DNA of 64,000 nt from Pacificispira sp002696645 (GTDB lineage: Bacteria; Pseudomonadota; Alphaproteobacteria; UBA8366; Aestuariispiraceae): contig NZ_JBLZHU010000003.1 of NCBI RefSeq assembly GCF_048892425.1, forward strand, positions 1-64,000, given 5' to 3'. Under the pieces are notes generated by a model, which had not been told where the DNA came from, did not search any database, and saw only the letters and a program-made list of their open reading frames with translations. Position numbers and translations under genes: made by a program. Positions 25,227 to 32,997 of this stretch are shown here, in pieces (position 1 is the first letter of the stretch; the number at the start of each line of letters is the position of its first letter).

Positions 25227-27050
25227 TTAGGACTCGCGGCGGCGTTTATCTTTTTTACGCTCGTTGGGGTCCAGGATCGCTTTGCGCAGACGGATGGATT
25301 CCGGTGTGACTTCCACCCGTTCATCATCCTGAATATAAGCCAAAGCTTCTTCCAGCGTGCGACGGATCGGCGGGGTCAGTTTGACGGTATCTTCCTTGCC
25401 AGATGCGCGGAAGTTGGTCAGCTGCTTTGCCTTGATCGGGTTCACTTCAAGGTCATTGCCCTTGTTATGCTCCCCGATCAACATGCCGACATAGACAGGA
25501 TCACCTGGATCAACGAACAAGGCACCACGGCCTTCCAGATTGGTCAGGGCATAGGGTGCTGCAGAGCCTTGTTCCGCAGAAATCAGCACCCCTTCGCGAC
25601 GACCTGGGATCGGACCCTTATGGGGCGCAAAGCCCTTAAACAAGCGCGACAGAATGCCGGTGCCGCGCGTATCTGCCAGAAACTCGCCCTGATAGCCGAT
25701 CAAACCGCGAGACGGGATGTCAAAGACGATCCGCGTCTTGCCGCCACCGGATGGGCGCATTTCGGTCATTTCACCTTTGCGCAGACCCATCTTTTCAACC
25801 ACGACGCCGGAAAACTCTTCATCCACGTCGATCTGGGCTTCTTCCATCGGCTCCAGGCGCTTGCCGTTTTCGTCTTCACGATACAGCACGCGGGGCGGCC
25901 CGACGGTCATTTCAAAGCCTTCGCGGCGCAACTGCTCCAGCAGCACGCCTAACTGCAATTCACCGCGACCGGCAACTTCGAAGGCATCCTTCTCTGCGCT
26001 TTCCGTCAGTTTGATCGCGACATTGCCTTCAGCCTCACGGATCAGACGATCCCCGATCATGCGACCAGTCAGCTTGTCCCCTTCGCGACCTGCCAAGGGG
26101 CTGTCATTCACCGATACAGTCATCGCCATGGTTGGCGGTGAAATCGGGCGGGCGGGAATCGGTTCCTCCACAGCCGGATCGCAGATCGTATCGGCGACCG
26201 TGGTCTTACCCAAACCGGCGACGGCGACAATATCGCCCGCCATGGCGCTATCGACCGGTTCGCGCTTCAGGCCCCGGAAAGCCAGCAACTTGGTCAGACG
26301 CGCCTGTTCCACTGGCTTGCCGTTTCTGCCCAGCCCTTTAACCGTGCGGTTTACGGTAATGGTCCCAGACAGAATACGCCCGGTCAGAATACGCCCCAAA
26401 TAGGGATCGCTTTCCAGCGTCGTCACCAGCATTTTGAAGGGACCATCCGGGTCTGCGACCGGTGGCGCAACATGGGCCAGCACACGGTTGAACAGCGGCG
26501 TCATATCTGTTCGGTCTTCTTCCAGTGTCTCAGCCGCCCAACCCTGCTTGGCAGAGGCGTAGAGAACCGGGAAATCCAATTGCTCGTCAGAGGCATCCAG
26601 GGCAATGAACAAGTCGAACACCTGATCGATCACCCAGTCCGGGCGGGCGTCAGGCTTGTCGACCTTGTTGATCAGCACGATCGGTTTCAGGCCCAGGTCC
26701 AACGCCTTGATCAGCACAAACTTGGTTTGCGGCATCGGCCCTTCGGCGGCATCAACCAATAGAACCACCCCGTCAACCATAGACAGGATGCGCTCCACCT
26801 CGCCCCCGAAATCGGCGTGGCCAGGGGTGTCGACGATATTGATGCGCGTGCCCTGCCATTCGACAGAGGTACATTTCGCCAGGATCGTGATCCCGCGTTC
26901 CTTTTCCAATTCATTGGAATCCATGGCGCGATCTGTCAGCGCACTGTGCGTCTGTACCGCCCCGGATTGGGTCAACAACTTGTCCACCAGGGTGGTTTTC
27001 CCATGGTCAACGTGGGCGATAATCGCGATATTCCGCAGGTCCATTTTCAA
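25227..27050 (-). CDS. typA: ribosome-associated translational GTPase TypA/BipA
   Basis: The 607-residue GTPase has P-loop AHVDHGKTTLVDKLL, switch II DTPGHADFGGEVER and NKVDKPDAR in its G domain (residues 1-200), then EF-G-like domains II, III and V and the BipA-specific C-terminal domain with PIRRTLEEALAYI. It ends with a basic tail (NERKKDKRRRES). It acts on ribosome assembly and translation under stress. Length is normal. The stop of the upstream gene region and the 3-bp gap to the amidotransferase suggest cotranscription with it. Confidence 0.97.
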   Translation of the reverse strand: MKMDLRNIAIIAHVDHGKTTLVDKLLTQSGAVQTHSALTDRAMDSNELEKERGITILAKCTSVEWQGTRINIVDTPGHADFGGEVERILSMVDGVVLLVDAAEGPMPQTKFVLIKALDLGLKPIVLINKVDKPDARPDWVIDQVFDLFIALDASDEQLDFPVLYASAKQGWAAETLEEDRTDMTPLFNRVLAHVAPPVADPDGPFKMLVTTLESDPYLGRILTGRILSGTITVNRTVKGLGRNGKPVEQARLTKLLAFRGLKREPVDSAMAGDIVAVAGLGKTTVADTICDPAVEEPIPARPISPPTMAMTVSVNDSPLAGREGDKLTGRMIGDRLIREAEGNVAIKLTESAEKDAFEVAGRGELQLGVLLEQLRREGFEMTVGPPRVLYREDENGKRLEPMEEAQIDVDEEFSGVVVEKMGLRKGEMTEMRPSGGGKTRIVFDIPSRGLIGYQGEFLADTRGTGILSRLFKGFAPHKGPIPGRREGVLISAEQGSAAPYALTNLEGRGALFVDPGDPVYVGMLIGEHNKGNDLEVNPIKAKQLTNFRASGKEDTVKLTPPIRRTLEEALAYIQDDERVEVTPESIRLRKAILDPNERKKDKRRRES

Positions 27051-27053
27051 ATC

Positions 27054-27785
27054 TCAACTTTCAAGGGCTTGGGTCAAAAAGGCACCGATCCAGGTGGCAA
27101 CGCGGTCGGCATCGGGTGCGAGGGAGGTCTTTGCAACAGTGGTTAATGCCGCATCGACTTTTTCCTCACCGATCCGCGCCCGGCGCACATCATAAAGGTC
27201 CCCAACATAGGCACTGGGCATTTCCGGATGGCTTTGCAGGGTCAAAATCTTGTCGCCAATCGCCAGCATGGCGTTGTTGCAGAAATCACTGCTGGCCAGA
27301 ACTGTCGCGCCAGGTGGCACTGCCGTCACCTGATCCTGATGCGAGACATAGGTGTCAAAGTTATCATTCACAGAGGCGTTCCCCATCCAGGACGGTGCCT
27401 GCCGGATGGTATAGCTGTGCGCCCCAACGCCCCAGCCTTTCTCTGACTTACCCGCCTGACCACCAAGGGCCTGGGCAATGATCTGGTGGCCAAAGCAAAT
27501 GCCAACCATCGGCACACCGGCCTTATGGGCATCCTGAATGAAATCAATCAGCCGCCCAATAAAGGGGACATCATCATAAACGCCATAGGCGCTGCCGGTG
27601 ATCAGCCAGGCATCACATTCGGTCACAGTTCGGGGAAAGCCGTCTTCTATGACCGGATAGCCAATGACTTCTGAGCCGTCCGGCAGATGCGAACGCAGCA
27701 AATCCTGAAACATGCCCGGATAGGTCCCATGTTTTTCATCAAGCGGCGCAGGCGGCCGCCCGGCTTCTAGAATGCCGAGTCGCAT
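27054..27785 (-). CDS. class I glutamine amidotransferase (GMP synthase glutaminase-like)
   Basis: The 243-residue protein has the triad of class I amidotransferases: the Cys in MVGICFGHQIIAQALGG (about residue 96), and His and Glu in LQSHPEMP (about residue 188). It lacks a synthetase domain. Such stand-alone proteins include gamma-glutamyl hydrolases and amidases acting on glutamine-like substrates. The true substrate is not known. It ends 3 bp before typA, reading in the same direction. Confidence 0.85.
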   Translation of the reverse strand: MRLGILEAGRPPAPLDEKHGTYPGMFQDLLRSHLPDGSEVIGYPVIEDGFPRTVTECDAWLITGSAYGVYDDVPFIGRLIDFIQDAHKAGVPMVGICFGHQIIAQALGGQAGKSEKGWGVGAHSYTIRQAPSWMGNASVNDNFDTYVSHQDQVTAVPPGATVLASSDFCNNAMLAIGDKILTLQSHPEMPSAYVGDLYDVRRARIGEEKVDAALTTVAKTSLAPDADRVATWIGAFLTQALES

Positions 27786-27857
27786 TGAAATCCTCTTTCA
27801 GGTATATACTTTGCGCGGCTTGTAGCCGAGCGCAGGCCATCCGTCCAGCAAGGTTTA

Positions 27858-28117
27858 GTGTGGTGCGCGGTTATTTGGGGTCAACCAGGACGTTGTTTGC
27901 GGCGCTCCGGTTAGGAGCGTTTCGCGAAGCGATGCGGGGCATCGCGAGAGGAAGGCGAGGCGGCCCGGAGCGCCGCAAACAACGCCTTTGGTCCCTTTAT
28001 CGGCCTGTCGGACAGCGTTGAGGGTGCTTGACGATGAACCACATCGCCTGCGCGCCCTCTCCTAGCCGACAGGCCGATAAAGGGATCCTGGTGATCCCAA
28101 ATAATCGCGCACCACAC
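27858..28117 (+). repeat. 260-bp nested palindrome: outer stem enclosing two 94-nt hairpins
   Basis: Outer arms 27858-27890 and 28086-28117 form 32 pairs with one bulged A (27884). Directly inside are hairpin A (27891-27984; base stem 27891-27910/27965-27984, 20 perfect pairs) and hairpin B (27992-28085; base stem 27992-28011/28066-28085, 20 perfect pairs), joined by CCTTTGG. Both end in a CGATG/CATCG stem with a 5-nt loop (CGGGG in A, AACCA in B). Two outer pairs (27870/28105, 27880/28095) and one inner pair in B (28025/28054) are G.U on the + strand and would be A.C on the minus strand, so a + strand RNA is favoured. It is either a structured RNA or a palindromic mobile element; no target duplication and no protein are seen. 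Confidence 0.85.
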
Positions 28118-28186
28118 CAGTTGTCACCGCACTGCAGCATCCTATGTAAGGATTCAAGGCTGTTTTTCACCATAAGGAGCATCCCA

Positions 28187-28765
28187 ATGACCAAGCCAAA
28201 AATCCTAGCCTTTGCCGGCAGTGCCAAAAAGGAATCCCTGAACAAGAAGATCCTTGCCGTTGCCGTACAAGGGGCCCAGGAGGCCGGGGCGGAGGTCACG
28301 GTGATAGATTTACGCGAATATCCACTGCCGATCATGGACGAAGACCTGGAAGCGGCAGAAGGTATTCCGGCCAAGGCAAAGGAGCTTCGCGCCCTGTTTG
28401 CGGACAATCATGGTCTGCTGCTAGCCTGTCCGGAATATAACAGTTCCATCACCCCCTTGCTGAAAAACACCATTGATTGGGTGTCACGCCCCGATCAGGA
28501 CGGATCAGGATTGCGTTTCTTCAATGACAAGACAGCCTCCCTGATTTCCGCATCGGGCGGCGCTTTAGGGGGATTGCGTGGGCTGGTTCATGTGCGCGCC
28601 ATTCTGGGCAATATTGGGGTCCATGTCCTGCCCAAGCAGTTGGCCGTATCGGGCGCGACGAAACTGTTCAATGACGACGATTCGATCAACGATCCCGACC
28701 GCGAAAAGCAGTTGAAAGATATCGGGGCAAATCTGGCGCAAATGACCGATAAGATCATCGCGTGA
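28187..28765 (+). CDS. NAD(P)H-dependent FMN reductase family protein
   Basis: The 192-residue flavodoxin-fold protein has the FMN phosphate loop GSAKKESLNKKIL near its start and PEYNSSITPLLKNTIDWVSRP, the signature of the NADPH-dependent FMN/quinone/chromate reductases. AAGGAG 8 bases before the ATG at 28187 fixes the start; longer frames run back into the palindromic element. The ATG lies 69 bp downstream of that element, which would be in its 5' untranslated region if transcribed together. The physiological electron acceptor is unknown. Confidence 0.9.
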   Translation: MTKPKILAFAGSAKKESLNKKILAVAVQGAQEAGAEVTVIDLREYPLPIMDEDLEAAEGIPAKAKELRALFADNHGLLLACPEYNSSITPLLKNTIDWVSRPDQDGSGLRFFNDKTASLISASGGALGGLRGLVHVRAILGNIGVHVLPKQLAVSGATKLFNDDDSINDPDREKQLKDIGANLAQMTDKIIA

Positions 28766-28796
28766 TAGACGCCAGAATGCCCCAATGTCCAGCGCC

Positions 28797-29837
28797 CTAA
28801 CCCAGGATCGCTCGTGAAATTGCGTCCTGGTCCAGGCCTTTCAGGCCAATGATCACCAATTCTGACTGACGGGTTTCATCGGGCCGCCAGGCGCGATCAA
28901 AATACCGGCGCAGGCGCGGCCCGACGGCCTGAACCACCTCGCGGCGGGCGACGCCGGGGCGATCCAGGAAGCCTTTCACGCGCAAGATATCATGATCGCC
29001 GACCGCTTTCAGGATGCGCGCTTCCAATGCGTCGGCATCCGCAACGCTGCTAAGGCGCAGGGTGAAGCTGTCAAAATCATCATGGTCGTGATCATCTTCG
29101 CCATCGCCATGATCATCATGATGGCTGGGACGATTGGCCAGATCATCCTCAGCCTTTGCATCCAGACCCAGCATCACGACAGGATCGACTGCGGCCTCTC
29201 TGGCATGAACAAACCGCACACCAGGGCGCATATGAGCCGCCAGTTCGACCTGAATGCGATCAGCGACCCCATCCTCAAGCAAATCCAGCTTGTTCAGAAT
29301 AACCATATCGGCACACAGCAATTGATCTTCGAACACTTCCTCCAACGGATTATCGTGATCAAGCGATTCATCCGCCTCCCGCTGGGCCTGAACCGCAGCC
29401 TCATCATCGGCAAAACGACCTTCAGAAAACGCCTTACTGTCGACTACGGTGATAACGCCATCGACCGTGATCCGTGCCTTCACCTCAGGCCAGGAGAAAG
29501 CCTTTACCAGGGGTTTTGGCAGGGCCAGGCCTGACGTTTCAATAAGAATGTGATCGGGCGGATTAGGCCGCGCCAGGATCGCCTCAATCGCGGGCAGGAA
29601 GTCATCGGCCACGGTACAGCAGATGCAGCCATTGGACAGTTCCACCACATCATCCTCGTCACAGCCTTCTATGCCACAGCCCAGCAGCAATTCGCGATCA
29701 ATGCCCAAATCGCCAAATTCGTTTATCAGGAATGCTAGGCGCTTACCGCGATTGTTTTCAATCATATGGCGGATCAGGCTGGTTTTGCCTGCACCCAGAA
29801 AGCCAGTGATAACCGTAGCGGGGATGCGTGTTGCCAT
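28797..29837 (-). CDS. cobW: CobW-family GTP-binding metallochaperone
   Basis: The 346-residue COG0523 protein has Walker A GFLGAGKTSLIRHM, the family metal motif NGCICCTVADDF (CxCC), NKLD for guanine and a His/Asp-rich linker at about residue 240 (HHDDHGDGEDDHDHDD). It ends with a CobW C-terminal domain. Its place next to cobU, cobC and cobS supports the true cobalamin role, probably cobalt delivery to aerobic cobaltochelatase, rather than a zinc role. It starts 9 bp after cobU on the same strand. Confidence 0.92.
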   Translation of the reverse strand: MATRIPATVITGFLGAGKTSLIRHMIENNRGKRLAFLINEFGDLGIDRELLLGCGIEGCDEDDVVELSNGCICCTVADDFLPAIEAILARPNPPDHILIETSGLALPKPLVKAFSWPEVKARITVDGVITVVDSKAFSEGRFADDEAAVQAQREADESLDHDNPLEEVFEDQLLCADMVILNKLDLLEDGVADRIQVELAAHMRPGVRFVHAREAAVDPVVMLGLDAKAEDDLANRPSHHDDHGDGEDDHDHDDFDSFTLRLSSVADADALEARILKAVGDHDILRVKGFLDRPGVARREVVQAVGPRLRRYFDRAWRPDETRQSELVIIGLKGLDQDAISRAILG

Positions 29838-29846
29838 GAGAAAGTT

Positions 29847-30374
29847 CTATCCTTTTAACGTCAGAGGAAGGCCAGCTGCGATAAATTCCACACGATCCGC
29901 GACCGCAGCGATGGATTGATTCAGTCGGCCCTGATCATCCCGGAACCGACGGGCCAGCGCATTTTCTGGCACGATGCCCAGTCCCACTTCATTAGAGACG
30001 ACAAGCACAGGTCCGGCTGCGTCCTGCAAGGCCTGAATCAGAATTTGCGTTTCCGCGCTTGTGTCCCGCTGTGCAAATGTCAGATTGCTGAGCCACAGGG
30101 TCAGACAATCGATCAACAGAATGGTCTTTGTGCTGGAACTGGAGGTGATCGCTGCGGCAAGGTCGATGGGGGCTTCTACCGTGCGCCAATGGGGGCCGCG
30201 CTCTGCCTTGTGCCGATCGATGCGATCCTGCATTTCGGCATCAAAGGCCTGACCTGTCGCGATATAGACCGGTGCTTTGCCGCTGGATTCCGCTAAAGAA
30301 AGCGCGCGGCGCGTCTTGCCGGACCGGGCACCGCCCAGAAAAAAACTGATTTTTGGAGGATCAGACTGTGTCAT
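29847..30374 (-). CDS. cobU: adenosylcobinamide kinase / adenosylcobinamide-phosphate guanylyltransferase
   Basis: The 175-residue bifunctional enzyme (also named CobP) phosphorylates adenosylcobinamide and attaches GMP. The P-loop FFLGGARSGKTRRALSLAE is near the N-terminus, and the conserved VSNEVGLGIVPENALARRFRD that distinguishes the family is at about residue 125. Its ATG overlaps the histidine phosphatase stop (4 bp), showing coupling within the lower B12 pathway operon. Confidence 0.95.
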   Translation of the reverse strand: MTQSDPPKISFFLGGARSGKTRRALSLAESSGKAPVYIATGQAFDAEMQDRIDRHKAERGPHWRTVEAPIDLAAAITSSSSTKTILLIDCLTLWLSNLTFAQRDTSAETQILIQALQDAAGPVLVVSNEVGLGIVPENALARRFRDDQGRLNQSIAAVADRVEFIAAGLPLTLKG

Positions 30375-31045
30375 CGCAGTGGCTTTCCACCCGGCGGGCG
30401 CTCTCCCGGCAGCCGATTCACCAGGACGGTCCGCCAGCTTAACTGTCCCTTGCCCGGCTGTGGGTCTTCGGGTCCGGTTTCGATACGGTCAATGCGCGTC
30501 AGGGAACAATTATCAATGGTGAAAGACAGGGCGCGTTCTGGATCCAGGCCCAAGGCAATGGCCAGGGCCGCACGGATCGTTCCGCCATGTGCAACAGCCA
30601 CAACATCACGGCCTGGATTTTCGTCAGAAATTGCCTCAATCGCACACGCCACCCGGGCGATCAGGTCAACGAAGCTTTCCCCACCAGGCGGGCGGCAATG
30701 GGCGGGGCATAGCCAGAAATCATGCACGACACGGGGGTCGACCTTTTCCACATCGGCGTAATGCTGTCCCTGCCAGTCGCCAAAACTCTGCTCTGCCAGA
30801 TCCGGATATTCCAATCGTTCTGGAAACGTTAATCCCGCTGCCTTGATCGCATCCGCAGTCTGGTGCGTGCGCATCAGGTTGCTGGTTACCAGCACCGCAT
30901 CCTTGGGCAACAGCGCCGCAATCCCGGCATACAGATCCGGATCATCGGTTTCACAGGGCAGGTCCGCACCGCCATATATCCGTCCCTGATTGGCTGTCAC
31001 CGGGGCGTGTCTGATCCACCACCATCGCGTTACTGTCGTCGCCAT
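30371..31045 (-). CDS. cobC: histidine phosphatase family, probable alpha-ribazole phosphatase
   Basis: The 224-residue phosphoglycerate-mutase-fold protein has the catalytic histidine in WWIRHAPVTANQGRIYGG (RHA instead of the common RHG) and the second histidine in AVAHGGTIRAAL. In the B12 context this family removes the 5'-phosphate from alpha-ribazole phosphate or adenosylcobalamin phosphate. It stands between cobS and cobU, 12 bp after cobS and overlapping cobU by 4 bp. Outside the cluster such proteins can have other substrates. Confidence 0.88.
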   Translation of the reverse strand: MATTVTRWWWIRHAPVTANQGRIYGGADLPCETDDPDLYAGIAALLPKDAVLVTSNLMRTHQTADAIKAAGLTFPERLEYPDLAEQSFGDWQGQHYADVEKVDPRVVHDFWLCPAHCRPPGGESFVDLIARVACAIEAISDENPGRDVVAVAHGGTIRAALAIALGLDPERALSFTIDNCSLTRIDRIETGPEDPQPGKGQLSWRTVLVNRLPGERPPGGKPLR

Positions 31046-31057
31046 ACCTATTGCCCC

Positions 31058-31870
31058 TTAGGTCCCTAAAATAATTGCCAGTACGATAAGGCACGTAATC
31101 TCGCTGATCTGTTCTGTCGCCCCCAAACTGTCCCCATTCACGCCCCCCAGCTTTGACCGTGCCAATCCCCCCATCAACATCGCGACACCACATAATATCG
31201 CCATCAGAACCGGCAGGATCCATAGCGGGATGAAGATCAGAACAAAACAGGCTAGAAACGTCGCCAGAATTAAGCCTGCAATGACTGTGGATCCATTCGG
31301 CGCGCCAACCTGTGCAGCCAGCCCGGTCTTTGCCGCCATGGGAAATTGCATCATTGCCAAAGGCAGGGCCGACCGCGCCATTGCGTGAACCGCAACCAAC
31401 ATAGACCAGACGGCATAAGGACCCCAACCAACAACAAGATCAGCAATCAGCATCGCCTTGATGCCTGTTGCCAGAATAAGGGCCAGCACGCCATAGGCAC
31501 CGCTGCGGCTGTCGCGCATGATTTCCAGGCGCCGTTCTGGCGTGTGCCCACCCCAAAACCCATCGGTGCAATCAGCCAGGCCGTCTTCATGTAATGCACC
31601 GGTCACAAGCGCACTGGCTGCCAGGGCCGCAAAAGCCGCAACCAAAGGCGATAATCCAACCGCCAACATTCCCCACAGCACTGCCCCGGATAGAGCACCA
31701 ACCAACGCGCCGGCAAAGGGAAAGGCCCAGACAGTCCGCGCCACCGGGACTGTCCGATACGGCACGGGCAGGCGCGTCATAAATCCAATCGCGACGCATA
31801 GCTGGTCCAGGCGCAACCGCACCTGATCCCCCAGCCCCTCAGGCTTTCCATTTTCCGTCTTGCCGGTCAT
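31058..31870 (-). CDS. cobS: adenosylcobinamide-GDP ribazoletransferase
   Basis: The 270-residue integral membrane enzyme (also named CobV) joins alpha-ribazole to adenosylcobinamide-GDP. The marker ALHEDGLADCTDGFWGG binds the metal/GDP side, FMTRLPVP is the usual N-terminal block, and about six membrane segments follow. The ATG at 31870 is preferred to a TTG at 31891; neither has a strong ribosome binding site. It is the first gene of cobS-cobC-cobU-cobW and divergent from cobT with 68 bp between starts, which leaves no space for a cobalamin riboswitch. Confidence 0.93.
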   Translation of the reverse strand: MTGKTENGKPEGLGDQVRLRLDQLCVAIGFMTRLPVPYRTVPVARTVWAFPFAGALVGALSGAVLWGMLAVGLSPLVAAFAALAASALVTGALHEDGLADCTDGFWGGHTPERRLEIMRDSRSGAYGVLALILATGIKAMLIADLVVGWGPYAVWSMLVAVHAMARSALPLAMMQFPMAAKTGLAAQVGAPNGSTVIAGLILATFLACFVLIFIPLWILPVLMAILCGVAMLMGGLARSKLGGVNGDSLGATEQISEITCLIVLAIILGT

Positions 31871-31938
31871 GGTGCGAAGGCTTAATGCCAAGGGCGAATA
31901 CGCGCAAGCTCGGACTGATGCCAGCCAAGGAGATTTCT

Positions 31939-32994
31939 ATGACCGATGACCCACAGCAACAGGCGGAACCCCAGACAGAACCAAGGGCAGACCTTAATGA
32001 AATCAGGTCGCTGATCGCTGCATTTCCCGGTCCGGATTTCGCCGCCAGGGACGCCGCCCGCGCCAGAGAAGCAACCCTGACCAAGCCTCCTGGATCTTTA
32101 GGCCGTCTGGAGACACTGGCAGAATGGGTCGCCGTCTGGCAGGCCCGCACCCCACCCCGGATCGACCGCCCCCGCGTGGCTGTTTTTGCCGGCAACCATG
32201 GGGTCACAGCAAAGGGCGTGTCTGCCTATCCGGCCGATGTCACAGCCCAGATGGTGGCAAATTTTCAAGGCGGTGGTGCGGCAGTCAATCAGCTATGCGC
32301 CGTCCATGATGCGGAATTGCGCGTCTATGAAATGGCGCTGGAGAACCCAACCCAGGATTTCACCCAGGGGCCCGCGATGACAGAGGAAGAATGCGCCACG
32401 GCCATGGCCTATGGCATGATGGCGGTGGATGAAGGCATTGACTGCCTGTGTCTGGGGGAAATGGGTATTGGCAATTCGACCGCAGCGGCCGCCGTCGCGC
32501 ATGCGCTGTTTGGGGGCACCGCAACCGACTGGACCGGGCCCGGAACCGGCGTGACCGGCGATGCCATGGCGCGCAAAATCGCCGCCGTGGATCAGGCCGT
32601 CACCCTGCATCTGCCCCAGACCACGGACCCGTTCGATGCGATGCGCCGCATGGGGGGATTTGAACTGGCCGCTATTACCGGCGCGATCATCGCCGCCCGC
32701 ATTGGTCGTGTCCCGGTCATCCTGGATGGCTATGCCTGCACTGTCGCAGCGGCCGTCTTATTCCAAATGGATCATCACGCCCTGGATCATTGTATCGTCG
32801 GGCATCTATCTGCTGAACCCGCCCATGCAAACCTTTGCAAGGTTTTGGGAAAGCGTCCCGTGCTGGATTTCGGCATGCGACTGGGTGAAGGATCCGGAGC
32901 AGCCCTTGCGCTGGCCATCGTGAAATCCGCCGTTGCCTGCCACAGCGGCATGGCCAGTTTTGAAGAGGCCGGTGTCAGCAACAAAGAGGGTTGA
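31939..32994 (+). CDS. cobT: nicotinate-nucleotide--dimethylbenzimidazole phosphoribosyltransferase
   Basis: The 351-residue enzyme makes alpha-ribazole phosphate from dimethylbenzimidazole. LGEMGIGNSTAAAA in the middle and the catalytic Glu in RLGEGSGAALAL near the C-terminus are diagnostic. AAGGAG seven bases before the ATG at 31939 fixes the start; an upstream in-frame start at 31885 would overlap cobS. The stop is 3 bp before the next gene, so they are likely cotranscribed. Confidence 0.95.
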   Translation: MTDDPQQQAEPQTEPRADLNEIRSLIAAFPGPDFAARDAARAREATLTKPPGSLGRLETLAEWVAVWQARTPPRIDRPRVAVFAGNHGVTAKGVSAYPADVTAQMVANFQGGGAAVNQLCAVHDAELRVYEMALENPTQDFTQGPAMTEEECATAMAYGMMAVDEGIDCLCLGEMGIGNSTAAAAVAHALFGGTATDWTGPGTGVTGDAMARKIAAVDQAVTLHLPQTTDPFDAMRRMGGFELAAITGAIIAARIGRVPVILDGYACTVAAAVLFQMDHHALDHCIVGHLSAEPAHANLCKVLGKRPVLDFGMRLGEGSGAALALAIVKSAVACHSGMASFEEAGVSNKEG

Positions 32995-32997
32995 GTA

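Noticed and set aside
27911..28020. short protein frames inside the nested palindrome
   Set aside because: Their codons are dictated by the inverted repeats, they lack ribosome binding sites, and the structure explains the bases better.
31871..31938. cobalamin riboswitch between cobS and cobT
   Set aside because: Only 68 bp separate the two start codons, too short for a cobalamin riboswitch, and no B12 box was seen.
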